From positions 558,001 through 622,000 of the forward strand of contig CP129480.1 of the NCBI GenBank assembly GCA_030583885.1: a stretch of DNA of 64,000 nt. The letters are read 5' to 3'. The notes under the pieces are model-generated. The model made no database searches, was not told where the DNA came from, and worked only from the letters and a program-made list of their open reading frames with translations. Positions within the stretch are counted from its first letter, which is position 1, and each line of letters starts with the position of its first letter. This document shows positions 27,086 to 34,671 of this stretch, piece by piece. The translations under genes and the position numbers were made by a program. The stretch is from Anaerolineales bacterium (lineage in GTDB: Bacteria > Chloroflexota > Anaerolineae > Anaerolineales > Villigracilaceae).

Positions 27086-27409
27086 ATGTCCACAGCCCCA
27101 AAATCACAAGTTCTGAATCTCGCTGAAATGGTCAACTATCAGGAGGGAGCCGTCGTCAGCCGCCAGATCACCAAGGCGGAGGCGGGCAACGTCACGTTGT
27201 TTGCGTTTGACAGGGATCAGGGATTGAGCGAGCACACCGCGCCGTTCGATGCGCTTGTGCATGTGCTCGAAGGTGAAGCGGAGGTGACCATCTCCGGCCA
27301 GCCGTTCCGGTTGAAGACGGGCGATGCCATCATCATGCCGGCGGATGAACCGCACGCATTGAAGGCAATCCAAAAATTCAAGATGCTGTTGACGATGATC
27401 CGCGCTTGA
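27086..27409 (+). CDS. cupin-domain protein
   Basis: A 107-residue single-domain cupin. The conserved core runs from LSEHTAPFDALVHVLEGEAE through KTGDAIIMPADEPHALKAIQ, giving the family's two beta-barrel motifs with His and Glu metal ligands partly retained. GGAGG lies five bases before the ATG at 27086. Small cupins may bind a metal or sense a small molecule; no function can be assigned. It is convergent with surE, with a three-base gap. Confidence 0.85.
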   Translation: MSTAPKSQVLNLAEMVNYQEGAVVSRQITKAEAGNVTLFAFDRDQGLSEHTAPFDALVHVLEGEAEVTISGQPFRLKTGDAIIMPADEPHALKAIQKFKMLLTMIRA

Positions 27410-27412
27410 TTG

Positions 27413-28246
27413 TCATTCCGAGCCGCGGTGCGGCGGAGAATCCCGCAAATACTTTTCCAACTCATTCAAATCCACGCGCGCGGTCATGTCCAAATTGATG
27501 GGTGTGACCGCCACCATCTTCTTCTTTCGCAGGACGTATACATCCGTGCCCTCTGGCTCGTGGTCAATGGTGTTGTCGTGCTGATACGTGACTGTGCCGG
27601 GCACTTCCCAGGATTCTCTTTCAGCGGGGACCGGTCGATAGTATCGGTGGCGGGAAAGCCTGGCCATCTGCCACCCGGTTTCAGGCGTGGCGTGACGCGG
27701 CACTTCCACTTTCAGAAAATCCACACCATCAAAGTGTTTCTTTTCCAGAATCAATTTCGCAAAGTAGGCGGTGAACCATCCCGCCGGTTTGAAGTCGATC
27801 TCATCCGAATAGGTCAGGTGATGATGCGCGTCGGTTTCCTGCGAGACCGCCAGTGCAGGATAGCCAAGTGAGGCGGCTTCCATGGCTGCGCCGACCGTGC
27901 CGGAGATGGTGATGCCCAGCCCGACGTTTTCGCCGTAGTTGATGCCGGAAACGATCAGGTCGGGCTTGTGCGGGACGATCTCCAAAATACCGTGCAGGAC
28001 GGCCTGGGCGGGGGAGCCGCCCACCGCGTAGACGCTCCACTCCTGACCGTTGACCTGCACCTGTTCCTTGCGAATGATCCCGTCGGACGTGCTGGGCAGA
28101 CTGCGCCCCATGGCTGTGGATTGTTCGCGCGGCGCGGCCACGGTGACATAGCCGATCTTGGAGAGTTCGCTTGCCGCCGCCCATAAGCCGGGCGAGCGGA
28201 TGCCGTCGTCGTTGGTTAATAAAATATGAGGTTTATTTTTTTTCAT
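27413..28246 (-). CDS. surE: 5'/3'-nucleotidase SurE
   Basis: A 277-residue SurE. The metal site opens the protein (HILLTNDDGIRSPGL), followed by the family motif VSGINYGENVG and SGTVGAAMEA. It dephosphorylates nucleoside monophosphates and related substrates. TATAAT at 28266-28261 is only two bases before an upstream ATG at 28258 but 14 bases before the ATG at 28246, so the inner start is more likely. The promoter overlaps the terminator of the upstream tRNA-Arg gene. Confidence 0.92.
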   Translation of the reverse strand: MKKNKPHILLTNDDGIRSPGLWAAASELSKIGYVTVAAPREQSTAMGRSLPSTSDGIIRKEQVQVNGQEWSVYAVGGSPAQAVLHGILEIVPHKPDLIVSGINYGENVGLGITISGTVGAAMEAASLGYPALAVSQETDAHHHLTYSDEIDFKPAGWFTAYFAKLILEKKHFDGVDFLKVEVPRHATPETGWQMARLSRHRYYRPVPAERESWEVPGTVTYQHDNTIDHEPEGTDVYVLRKKKMVAVTPINLDMTARVDLNELEKYLRDSPPHRGSE

Positions 28247-28266
28247 GTTCGTCTTCATCCATTATA

Positions 28267-28300
28267 AACAAAAAGAAGCGGCCTTCCGCTTCTTTTTGTT
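28267..28300 (-). terminator. tRNA-Arg terminator
   Basis: A 15-bp perfect stem (28267-28281 with 28286-28300) and a 4-nt loop. The descending arm on the minus strand ends in CTTTTTGTT. It abuts the surE -10 box. Confidence 0.85.
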
Positions 28301-28301
28301 G

Positions 28302-28375
28302 TGCTCTCGGCAGGACTCGAACCTGCGACCTATTGCTCCGCAAGCAAGCGCTCTAATCCACTGAGCTACGAGAGC
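28302..28375 (-). tRNA. tRNA-Arg(GCG)
   Basis: A 74-nt cloverleaf: acceptor GCTCTCG/CGAGAGC with discriminator A, D stem GCTC/GAGC, anticodon loop TTGCGGA (anticodon GCG), T arm GCAGG-TTCGAGT-CCTGC. The pair at 27-43 is C-U, a mismatch. A GCG anticodon is unusual, since most bacteria read CGN with an inosine-modified ACG. Confidence 0.92.
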
Positions 28376-28465
28376 ATTGATTGAGCGGGTCGTATTTTAC
28401 TGTATTGCAGGGGGACGGTCAAGGTGCTTGACTGGCGTTGCGCATCACAGTAAAATCAATCTCTC

Positions 28466-28537
28466 GCGGGAGTCGCCAAGTGGTAAGGCGTCAGCCTTCC
28501 AAGCTGATATTCGTGGGTTCGAATCCCATCTCCCGCT
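28466..28537 (+). tRNA. tRNA-Gly(TCC)
   Basis: A 72-nt cloverleaf: acceptor GCGGGAG/CTCCCGC with discriminator T, anticodon stem-loop TCAGC-CTTCCAA-GCTGA giving TCC, T loop TTCGAAT. CCA is not encoded. Confidence 0.95.
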
Positions 28538-28540
28538 CTG

Positions 28541-28608
28541 GTGTTCGGTGTCAAGTGTCGGGTTCCAGGTGTCACATGACACTCTGACACTTGGCACTTG
28601 ATACTTAA
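28541..28608. repeat. TGTCA-type dispersed repeat between tRNA genes
   Basis: The spacer is built of repeated GTGTCA/TGACAC units, including GTGTCACATGACAC as a palindrome and ACTTGGCACTTGA. It can fold into alternative hairpins. A related stretch is translated in the helicase gene at 18537-18567. Confidence 0.5.
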
Positions 28609-28612
28609 GCAC

Positions 28613-28685
28613 GGGCCCGTGGCGCAGCGGTTAGCGCAGGCGACTCATAATCGCTTGGTCGAAGGTTCGAATCCTTCCGGGCCCA
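28613..28685 (+). tRNA. tRNA-Ile2(CAT), lysidine type
   Basis: A 73-nt cloverleaf: acceptor GGGCCCG/CGGGCCC with discriminator A, anticodon CAT. The anticodon arm AGGCGACTCATAATCGCTT matches the bacterial minor isoleucine tRNA whose C34 is changed to lysidine by TilS, rather than elongator Met tRNA. The assignment to Ile2 rests on that resemblance. Confidence 0.88.
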
Positions 28686-28694
28686 CAAATAAAA

Positions 28695-28724
28695 AAAAAC
28701 GGACGGCTCGCACCGTCCGTTTTT
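28695..28724. terminator. bidirectional terminator
   Basis: AAAAACGGACGG pairs with CCGTCCGTTTTT (12 bp) around a 6-nt loop, with A and T tracts on the two sides. It ends the tRNA-Ile transcript (+) and the suhB transcript (-). Confidence 0.9.
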
Positions 28725-29492
28725 CTATGTCAACTGCTCCCTGATCTGCTCATAAATCCCCGGCGCGGCGGCAAGGATGGTCAGCGGCGCAAGGTAATCT
28801 GCGCTCCCATCCGTGGCGGTGACTTTGGCGCCGGCCTCCTCGGCAATCAGCCCCCCGGCGGCGATGTCCCAGGCTTTGAGTTTGAACTCCCAGAAGCCGT
28901 CGAAGCGACCCGCGGCGACGTAGCACAGGTCCAGTGCGGCGGACCCGAGGCGGCGCACGCCCTGCGTCCGCTTGGCGAGACGCTCGAAATATTTGAAATT
29001 ATCCAGTTCGGTGTTCCACGTGTCGTAGGGGAAGCCGGTCACGAGCAGGCTTTTTTGAAGTTCCATTGTGTTGGATACCTGAAGACGTTTGCCGTTGAGG
29101 AATGCGCCCGCCCCGCGTTCGGCGGAGAACATTTCATCGCGCAAGGGATCATAGATTGCGGCGAGTGTAGTGATACCTTTCGATGCGAACGCAATCGAGA
29201 CACAGAAGATGGGGATGTGATGCGCGTAATTGACCGTGCCGTCGAGCGGATCGATGTACCAGGTATCGCCGTTTCCCCCGTCCGTTTCGCCGCTCTCTTC
29301 CGCGAGGATATGTCCCTCGGGGAAACGTGAATGTATTTCGCCGAGCAGAAAGGCTTCGGAGGCGTGGTCTGTTTCGGTGACAAGGTCGATCACCCCTTTG
29401 TAATGAACCGTGTGGTCTTTGTTGTATCCATCCCGCAGGATGGCTCCCGCTTCGCGGGCGAGCCGTTCAAGGTCGGAAAGAGTCGGTTTCAT
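28725..29492 (-). CDS. suhB: inositol-1-monophosphatase family protein
   Basis: A 255-residue enzyme of the inositol monophosphatase family. The three metal-binding motifs are LAEESGETDG, WYIDPLDGTVNYAHH and KAWDIAAGGLIAEEAG. It hydrolyses myo-inositol phosphates or, in some relatives, PAP, NADP or fructose bisphosphate. Its ATG overlaps the stop of the arginase gene (ATGA), so it is translated from the same mRNA. The substrate cannot be fixed from sequence; the operon partner does not suggest one. Confidence 0.9.
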   Translation of the reverse strand: MKPTLSDLERLAREAGAILRDGYNKDHTVHYKGVIDLVTETDHASEAFLLGEIHSRFPEGHILAEESGETDGGNGDTWYIDPLDGTVNYAHHIPIFCVSIAFASKGITTLAAIYDPLRDEMFSAERGAGAFLNGKRLQVSNTMELQKSLLVTGFPYDTWNTELDNFKYFERLAKRTQGVRRLGSAALDLCYVAAGRFDGFWEFKLKAWDIAAGGLIAEEAGAKVTATDGSADYLAPLTILAAAPGIYEQIREQLT

Positions 29493-30394
29493 GAATGTCC
29501 GTTCCAGATGCGGCGTCCGAGCGCGGAGAGGGCAAAGTCCACGGCGAGGGCGGCGGTTTGGTTTTGTACGTCGAGGATGGGGTTGACTTCGACCACGTCC
29601 ATGCCGATGAGTTTTCCGGTCTCGGCAATAAGTTCGCAGGCGAGGTGCACTTCGCGCCGGGTCAGCCCGGCAGGGACAGGCGTGCCGACACCCGGTGCGT
29701 GCATTGGATCGAGCGCATCGAGGTCAAGGGAAAGGAAGATGCCGTCCACATTGCGGCTGATGCGTTCGATGGCCTTCTCGACCACCGTGACCATGCCGTA
29801 GCGGTCGATCTGCTCCATGCTCATCACCATCGCGCCGGCATTTTGCAGGTTGACCTTTTCGCCGGCATCCAGGTCGCGCGCGCCGATAATCGCGATGTTC
29901 TTCGGGTCGATGACCGGGGTGGGCTCGTCCCATAATTGCACGAGGCTCGTATCGCCCAGCCCGGCAAGGATGGCGAGCGACATGCCGTGAATGTTGCCGG
30001 ACGGCGTGGTCTCGGCGGTGTTGAAATCGGCATGCGCATCCACCCAGATGACGCCGAGTTTTTTGTCCCGTGTCGCTCCGCGCACCGAACCGATGGACAG
30101 GCTGTGATCGCCTCCCAACACAAGGGGGAAGTTGCCAGCCTGAATCGAAGTGGATACCGCCCCCGAAACTCTTCTTGCCATCGGCACGATGCAGTCGATG
30201 TATTTCAATTTCGGGTCGGTGATGGAACACATCTCCGCGATCGGCACTTCCACGTTGCCTTCGTCGCGGACGGTGTAGCCGAGCTCTTCGAGTTTGCCTT
30301 GCAGGTGCGCATAGCGGATCGCGCTGGGTCCCATATCCACGCCGCGGCGGTCTGCGCCGAGGTCGATGGGGACGCCGATGATGTCAATTTGCAT
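29489..30394 (-). CDS. rocF: arginase
   Basis: A 301-residue manganese ureohydrolase. The ligand-bearing motifs are LGGDHSLSIGS, WVDAHADFNTAE and LSLDLDALDP. The SGNIHGMSLA loop is typical of arginase rather than agmatinase, so arginine to ornithine plus urea is the likely reaction. The start at 30394 has GGAG six bases upstream. It heads a two-gene unit with the inositol-phosphatase-like gene. hutI, on the same strand, lies 146 bp upstream beyond a dispersed repeat, so both genes serve amino-acid breakdown. Confidence 0.92.
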   Translation of the reverse strand: MQIDIIGVPIDLGADRRGVDMGPSAIRYAHLQGKLEELGYTVRDEGNVEVPIAEMCSITDPKLKYIDCIVPMARRVSGAVSTSIQAGNFPLVLGGDHSLSIGSVRGATRDKKLGVIWVDAHADFNTAETTPSGNIHGMSLAILAGLGDTSLVQLWDEPTPVIDPKNIAIIGARDLDAGEKVNLQNAGAMVMSMEQIDRYGMVTVVEKAIERISRNVDGIFLSLDLDALDPMHAPGVGTPVPAGLTRREVHLACELIAETGKLIGMDVVEVNPILDVQNQTAALAVDFALSALGRRIWNGHS

Positions 30395-30410
30395 GTATTT
30401 CTCCATAAAT

Positions 30411-30531
30411 GTCGTTGCGAGCCGCCGTTGGTCGAGTAGTGACGCCTTGCGTCACGTATCGAGGCCGGGCGGCGAAGCAATCTCCTGCGTAAAGAGTGGA
30501 TTGCTTCGCTCCTTCGTTCGCTCGCAATGAC
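30411..30531. repeat. nested dispersed repeat (TTGCGAG arms, GTATCGA core)
   Basis: GTCGTTGCGAG at 30411-30421 pairs with CTCGCAATGAC at 30521-30531. Inside lies GTTGGTCGAGTAG...CGTATCGAGG, the same core seen at 4547 and 56553. GAAGCAATC and GATTGCTTC form a further pair. It fills most of the arginase-hutI gap. Confidence 0.65.
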
Positions 30532-30540
30532 AAGATTCTA

Positions 30541-31815
30541 CTACGCCGTTCGATAATACCCCACATCCACCGAATAGACCTGTCCGCGCTTGATGACCTG
30601 TTTGACGAGATTCGTCCCATAGCGATAGCCGACCTGGCGGTAATCTGGGACGGACAGGATCAGCATGTCGGCCTGTTTGCCGACCTCCAGCGAACCGACC
30701 GTATCCGACCTGCGGATCGCGTGTGCCGAATTGATCGTGGACGCCGCGATGGCCTGGGCCGGGGTTAATTTCATGTACCGGCAGGCGAGCGCGATCGCGA
30801 ATTGCATTGATTCATTCCACGATGTGCCGGGGTTGCAGTCGGTGGCGATGGCGAGCATGGCGTCCGCTGCGAGCAGTTTTTTTGCGGGCGTGTAATGCGG
30901 TTCCGCGAGACCGAACGGTGTGCAGGGGAGCGCGACAGCGACCGTATCCGATTTGCCCAACGCTTCGATATCCGCATCCGACGTGACCACAAGATGGTCC
31001 GCCGAGGCGGCTTTCAACTCCGCTGCGAGCGCCGCGCCGCCGAGGTTGTCGAATTCGTCCGCGTGGATCTTGAGCGGGAATCCCAGCGACCCGGCGCGGG
31101 TTAAGATCTGACGCGATTGTTCGAGGGTGAAGGCTTTCGTCTCGCAGAAGACATCCACAAAGGGCAGGGACTGTCGCGGAGCATGAGTCTCCCACCAACC
31201 CTTCAACATGGGCAGCATGGTGTTGGCCACTTCGTCCGTGTAGCCTTGCGGGTCATCCTTATATTCGGGTGGGATGGCATGCGCGGCGAGGAAGGTGAGC
31301 ACGAGGTCGAGCGGGTTTTCGTCGTTGAGCGCGAGCAATGCCTTGAGCAGGCGTAGTTCGGTGGAAGCCTGCAGGCCATAGCCCGTTTTTGCTTCTGCAG
31401 TGGTCGTGCCGTTGCGGAACATCCTCAGCAGGCGCGGGCGGGTCTGTGCGATGAGGGTTTCCATGCTGGCGGTGCGCGTGGCTTTGACGGTGGAGAGGAT
31501 GCCGCCGCCCGCCGCGAGGATCTCGAGGTAGGGCGTGCCGGCCATTTTCAATTCGAATTCGTCCGCACGGTCGCCCGCCCAGATGACGTGCGTGTGCGGG
31601 TCCACGAAGCCGGGCATGAGGACGCAGTGGTTGGCGTCGAAGGAGGGTTCGTCGGGATAGGCACTGCGGAGTTCGTCCGTTTTGCCAACAGCGACGATCT
31701 TTTCATCGCGGATGACGACGGCGCCGTCCGCGATGATGCCGAGCGTACCGAGCGCCTTTCCGCGCTGGGGTCCGCCGGCGAGTGTGAGTAGTTGGGATGC
31801 AGAATGTATGAGCAT
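30541..31815 (-). CDS. hutI: imidazolonepropionase
   Basis: A 424-residue amidohydrolase with the HutI pattern: metal histidines in DPHTHVIWAGDRADEFE, the substrate loops GGGILSTVKATR and EAKTGYGL, IHADEFDN, and the metal Asp in IATDCNPGTSWNESM. It opens the ring of imidazolone-5-propionate in histidine breakdown to give formiminoglutamate. The other hut genes are not in the window. The start at 31815 follows CGGTG; a longer start at 31863 has no ribosome-binding site. The length agrees with the family. Confidence 0.93.
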   Translation of the reverse strand: MLIHSASQLLTLAGGPQRGKALGTLGIIADGAVVIRDEKIVAVGKTDELRSAYPDEPSFDANHCVLMPGFVDPHTHVIWAGDRADEFELKMAGTPYLEILAAGGGILSTVKATRTASMETLIAQTRPRLLRMFRNGTTTAEAKTGYGLQASTELRLLKALLALNDENPLDLVLTFLAAHAIPPEYKDDPQGYTDEVANTMLPMLKGWWETHAPRQSLPFVDVFCETKAFTLEQSRQILTRAGSLGFPLKIHADEFDNLGGAALAAELKAASADHLVVTSDADIEALGKSDTVAVALPCTPFGLAEPHYTPAKKLLAADAMLAIATDCNPGTSWNESMQFAIALACRYMKLTPAQAIAASTINSAHAIRRSDTVGSLEVGKQADMLILSVPDYRQVGYRYGTNLVKQVIKRGQVYSVDVGYYRTA

Positions 31816-31990
31816 GTTTGTCACCGATGTTCCATGGATCGTCTGATGATGTAATTTAACCACAGAAAAGGGGGGTGGAAGGCCTTTTTATCTGGTTTGG
31901 ATCACCAAATTCCGAAAAGCCCCGCGGAAAATTGCCGAAGCGGTCGTGTCCCACCTAACATTATTGTAGACAAAAAATGCCCCCCGGCGC

Positions 31991-32018
31991 TTGCTTTTTC
32001 CTTCCAACAAAGTAAAAT
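31991..32018 (+). promoter_or_regulatory. promoter of the first Flp pilin gene
   Basis: TTGCTT (31991-31996) and TAAAAT (32013-32018) are separated by 16 bp. A GGGAGGCCTTCCC inverted repeat lies downstream at 32031-32043, before the ribosome-binding site. The same TTGC-N-TAAAAT arrangement precedes the third pilin gene. Confidence 0.6.
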
Positions 32019-32075
32019 AAATTCACTCTTGGGAGGCCTTCCCAGGAAATTGATAAAGAAAGGAGAATCCACACC

Positions 32076-32231
32076 ATGTTATTTTCACCCAAAGAAAAAG
32101 GCCAGGGTCTTGTTGAATACGCGCTAATTCTTGTTTTGGTAGCCATCGTTGTTATCGCAGCTTTGATGATCCTTGGACCAATCATCGGCAACGTCTTCAG
32201 CAAAATCAACTCCAGCCTCTCCAGCTTCTAA
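32076..32231 (+). CDS. Flp/Fap-type type IVb pilin, copy 1
   Basis: A 51-residue prepilin. The short basic leader MLFSPKEKG is followed by the cleavage site before QGLVEYALILVLVAIVV, giving Glu at +5 and Tyr at +6 of the mature pilin, the Flp signature. Mature length would be about 42 residues, nearly all one helix. AAGGAG precedes the ATG. Copy 1 and copy 3 are almost identical in DNA, differing only at a few silent positions and at the end of the gene. No Tad secretion genes are in the window. Confidence 0.88.
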   Translation: MLFSPKEKGQGLVEYALILVLVAIVVIAALMILGPIIGNVFSKINSSLSSF

Positions 32232-32260
32232 CCCCCTGTTTGTGATTTGATTACAAGATC

Positions 32261-32299
32261 AATCTCGTGGATGAAAATCCGCGAGATTTGTCTTTTTTA
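32261..32299 (+). terminator. terminator after pilin copy 1
   Basis: AATCTCGTGGAT (32261-32272) pairs with ATCCGCGAGATT (32277-32288) with one T-G pair and a GAAA loop, followed by TGTCTTTTTTA. It separates the first pilin transcript from the second. Confidence 0.8.
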
Positions 32300-32364
32300 T
32301 GTCAGATTGTGCCTGTTTGAATCCTGGCAGGGATTTGTGCGACTTTGCATAATTGTTAACTTCC

Positions 32365-32393
32365 TTGTGAGATGGGTGAAATTTCAGTAAAAT
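32365..32393 (+). promoter_or_regulatory. promoter of the second Flp pilin gene
   Basis: TTGTGA (32365-32370) and TAAAAT (32388-32393) with a 17-bp spacer. The -10 box is identical to that of the other two pilin genes. Confidence 0.55.
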
Positions 32394-32444
32394 GAAGACA
32401 TCCAGTATTTTTCAGGAAATCCATTCAGAAAGGAGGAAGCCCCC

Positions 32445-32600
32445 ATGTTGTCTCCGCCCGCGGAAAAAGGGCAGGGCCTGGTTGAATACGCATTGATTCT
32501 TGTTTTGGTTGCGATTGTTGTTTTTGTTGCCTTACTCTTCCTTGGACCCTTCCTGGGCACGGTCTTCAGCGGCATCAATTCCAGCCTTTCCAGCGTGTAG
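32445..32600 (+). CDS. Flp/Fap-type type IVb pilin, copy 2
   Basis: A 51-residue prepilin with leader MLSPPAEKG and mature start QGLVEYALILVLVAIVVFV. It is the most divergent of the three copies (FLGPFLGTVFSGIN in place of ILGPIIGNVFSKIN), suggesting a minor or alternative pilin. AAGGAGG lies upstream of the ATG. It has its own promoter and follows the terminator of copy 1, so the three pilins can be expressed at different levels. Confidence 0.88.
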   Translation: MLSPPAEKGQGLVEYALILVLVAIVVFVALLFLGPFLGTVFSGINSSLSSV

Positions 32601-32712
32601 GTATGAAATATCCATCGAACAGGGTGCTCTGGGACTGTTCCAGTGTGCCATGTCATCTGTTTGCTTTCCTGTAAGGCTAACATAACTGTTAGGGAAAACA
32701 CACTTTGGGGAC

Positions 32713-32740
32713 TTGCCTTTTTGCACAATCGAAGTAAAAT
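32713..32740 (+). promoter_or_regulatory. promoter of the third Flp pilin gene
   Basis: TTGCCT (32713-32718) and TAAAAT (32735-32740), 16-bp spacer. AGGAGGCCTTCCT follows at 32754-32766, the same leader inverted repeat as before copy 1. Confidence 0.6.
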
Positions 32741-32796
32741 AAGGACAATCTCAGGAGGCCTTCCTGGGAAATTCGAAGGAAAGGAGAACCTACACC

Positions 32797-32955
32797 ATGT
32801 TATTTTCACCCAAAGAAAAAGGCCAGGGTCTTGTTGAATACGCGCTGATTCTTGTTTTGGTAGCCATCGTTGTTATCGCGGCGTTGATGATCCTTGGACC
32901 AATCATCGGCAACGTCTTCAGCAAAATCAACTCCAGCCTCTCCGGCGTTAGCTAA
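32797..32955 (+). CDS. Flp/Fap-type type IVb pilin, copy 3
   Basis: A 52-residue prepilin identical to copy 1 up to the last residues (ends GVS rather than SF). The Flp features are the same: cleavage after EKG, Glu+5, Tyr+6. The near-identity of copies 1 and 3, with copy 2 divergent between them, points to recent duplication or gene conversion. AAGGAG precedes the ATG. Confidence 0.88.
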   Translation: MLFSPKEKGQGLVEYALILVLVAIVVIAALMILGPIIGNVFSKINSSLSGVS

Positions 32956-32963
32956 TCAATACT

Positions 32964-33007
32964 CAAATATAAAAAGCCCCGTCCATGGACGGGGCTTTTT
33001 ATATTTG
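32964..33007. terminator. 44-bp perfect palindrome, bidirectional terminator
   Basis: A perfect palindrome centred on CCATGG, with stem AAAAAGCCCCGTCC. It lies between pilin copy 3 (+) and the methyltransferase gene (-), whose stop codon falls inside it. Confidence 0.9.
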
Positions 33008-33514
33008 ATAGACAAAGATCAACTGCTCGCGGTCAAAAAACACGGCATCCCAGCCCGGTATGTCAAAGGAAATTGTCGCCACACGGGCACCGGGCTTCAG
33101 CTCGTTCCGCAATTTTTCCTGAAGACGAATCCCATGGTCTGATGTGAGGTAGGCAAAGACAATATCCGCATTTTTCAGGTCCGATTTGTAAAAATCCCCC
33201 GCCTCGATTTTGACCTGCGAGCCGACCCCGTTCCAACGGGAATTCACCCAGCTGATGAGACATTGTACAGGTCCTGCTTCGATACCCACAGCGTGCAGCC
33301 CAAACTCCCTCGCCGCCATGACCAGCACCCGTCCGTGGCCTGAGCCGAGGTCGTACAACCTTTCCCCCGGTTTGGGTTCTGTCAATTCCAGTGCCCTGCG
33401 GATGCGTTCCGGCCGGGTGGAAATGGGTGGCAGCCCATACCATGCGGGAACCAGCACCCAAAGTAGGGCAACTAAAATGACAGATACGGCGGCAAAGCCC
33501 AAAAGCGTTTGCAC
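32999..33514 (-). CDS. membrane-anchored class I SAM methyltransferase
   Basis: A 171-residue protein: an N-terminal transmembrane helix (about residues 3-25), then a small Rossmann methyltransferase with motif I YDLGSGHGRVLVMAA and the acidic motif II VGIEAGP. The layout resembles the FAM173/ATPSCKMT lysine methyltransferases, one of which modifies the ATP synthase c ring. That similarity is from memory and the substrate is not shown. The MFS gene upstream on the same strand ends five bases before its start, so they are co-transcribed. Confidence 0.8.
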   Translation of the reverse strand: MQTLLGFAAVSVILVALLWVLVPAWYGLPPISTRPERIRRALELTEPKPGERLYDLGSGHGRVLVMAAREFGLHAVGIEAGPVQCLISWVNSRWNGVGSQVKIEAGDFYKSDLKNADIVFAYLTSDHGIRLQEKLRNELKPGARVATISFDIPGWDAVFFDREQLIFVYQI

Positions 33515-33519
33515 GTCGT

Positions 33520-34665
33520 TTAGCCTTTTTGCATCCTGCGCAGAGCCAGCAGGGCCGCAGCATTGAATACTACCGCGGTCAACGCTACGAACATGAACCC
33601 AAACGGCTGATAGATGATTCCCGCCAGGAATGCCCCAAGCGCGCGCCCGAGCGCATGCCCGGTGACATTCATCGAGAGCATGGTCGCCCGCGCCGAAGGG
33701 ACGAGCTCCGTCATCAGAGGGATGTGGCTGACGAGGACGTACTCAAACGTGATGTAAAAGAGGAAGAGACCGATCAGCGCGCCGGTTTGTGTCTGCCCGA
33801 TGAAGGGGAGCAGGACCGAGGCGAGGGCATTGCAGACCAGCCCAATGGCCAGCGCGAGCGGTTTGCCAAGGCGGTCGGTTGTCAGGGCGACCAGTCCCTC
33901 TCCGCTGAGTTCGGAGATGCCGATCACGGCAGAGGCCCCTGCCAGCGCAATGATCTTCAGTCCAAATGAATCCTCCAGCCAGACGCCGAAGATGACGTTG
34001 ACCAGTTCGTTCGCCGCGCTGGCCCACAGTGCAATGGAAATGCCAGCCAGCGCGGGGACGGAGGTGAGCACGGCGCGGTAGTTGTCACGAGAATTTGAAG
34101 CAGGGTCGTGATGCGGGTCTTCGCGCGGGACGATGCGCCAGACGACAAAGAAGATGACCAGTCCAAGGATCGTGAAAAATGGGAAAGGCGCAGACCAGCC
34201 GAAGCGGTCGATCAAAAATCCCACCACGGGTATGCCGATGATAAAGGACATGGACCACGCCACTTCGGTCACTGCGAGGGCGGTGCCGCGCTGGTGGTAG
34301 GGGATGCGGTCACCGAAATAGGCTTGCATGGCGGGGTCGAACATGTATTTGCCAACCATGGCAAGCATGAGCGCAATGGCAAGCGTCCAAAAGGAGGGGG
34401 AGATCGCCACCAGCCCGACACCAAGCGTGAAAATGGCGGTGCCGGTCAACATGCCGAACTTCCTGCCGAGACGATCTGCAAGGGGCGCAAAAAGCGGACT
34501 GGTCGCGCCGATCAGGGAACGCACGGTCATCAGTTGCGACATGGTGGAGATATCCACGCCCAGCCCGCGCGCGAAGACCGGCAGAAAAGGATACACCATC
34601 CTGTGGGCGGTGTTCAGGATGGTGCGCAGGAACATGAAAACGATAAGTTGGAAACGGATGCGCAA
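33520..34665 (-). CDS. major facilitator superfamily transporter
   Basis: A 381-residue MFS protein with about 11-12 helices. The loop 2-3 motif is FAPLADRLGRKFGML, and the loop 8-9 equivalent TDRLGKPLALA is also present. The substrate is unknown. It lies between the membrane-anchored methyltransferase (5-bp gap downstream) and a six-helix membrane protein (6-bp gap upstream), forming a three-gene minus-strand operon. Confidence 0.88.
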   Translation of the reverse strand: MRIRFQLIVFMFLRTILNTAHRMVYPFLPVFARGLGVDISTMSQLMTVRSLIGATSPLFAPLADRLGRKFGMLTGTAIFTLGVGLVAISPSFWTLAIALMLAMVGKYMFDPAMQAYFGDRIPYHQRGTALAVTEVAWSMSFIIGIPVVGFLIDRFGWSAPFPFFTILGLVIFFVVWRIVPREDPHHDPASNSRDNYRAVLTSVPALAGISIALWASAANELVNVIFGVWLEDSFGLKIIALAGASAVIGISELSGEGLVALTTDRLGKPLALAIGLVCNALASVLLPFIGQTQTGALIGLFLFYITFEYVLVSHIPLMTELVPSARATMLSMNVTGHALGRALGAFLAGIIYQPFGFMFVALTAVVFNAAALLALRRMQKG

Positions 34666-34671
34666 GCGGGT

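Noticed and set aside
28541..28608. Possible short CRISPR-like repeat array between tRNA genes
   Set aside because: The units are only 6-7 bp, unevenly spaced and inverted, with no spacers or cas genes. It is a hairpin repeat.
28613..28685. Elongator tRNA-Met call for the CAT-anticodon tRNA
   Set aside because: The anticodon arm and flanking bases match the lysidine-modified minor isoleucine tRNA better.
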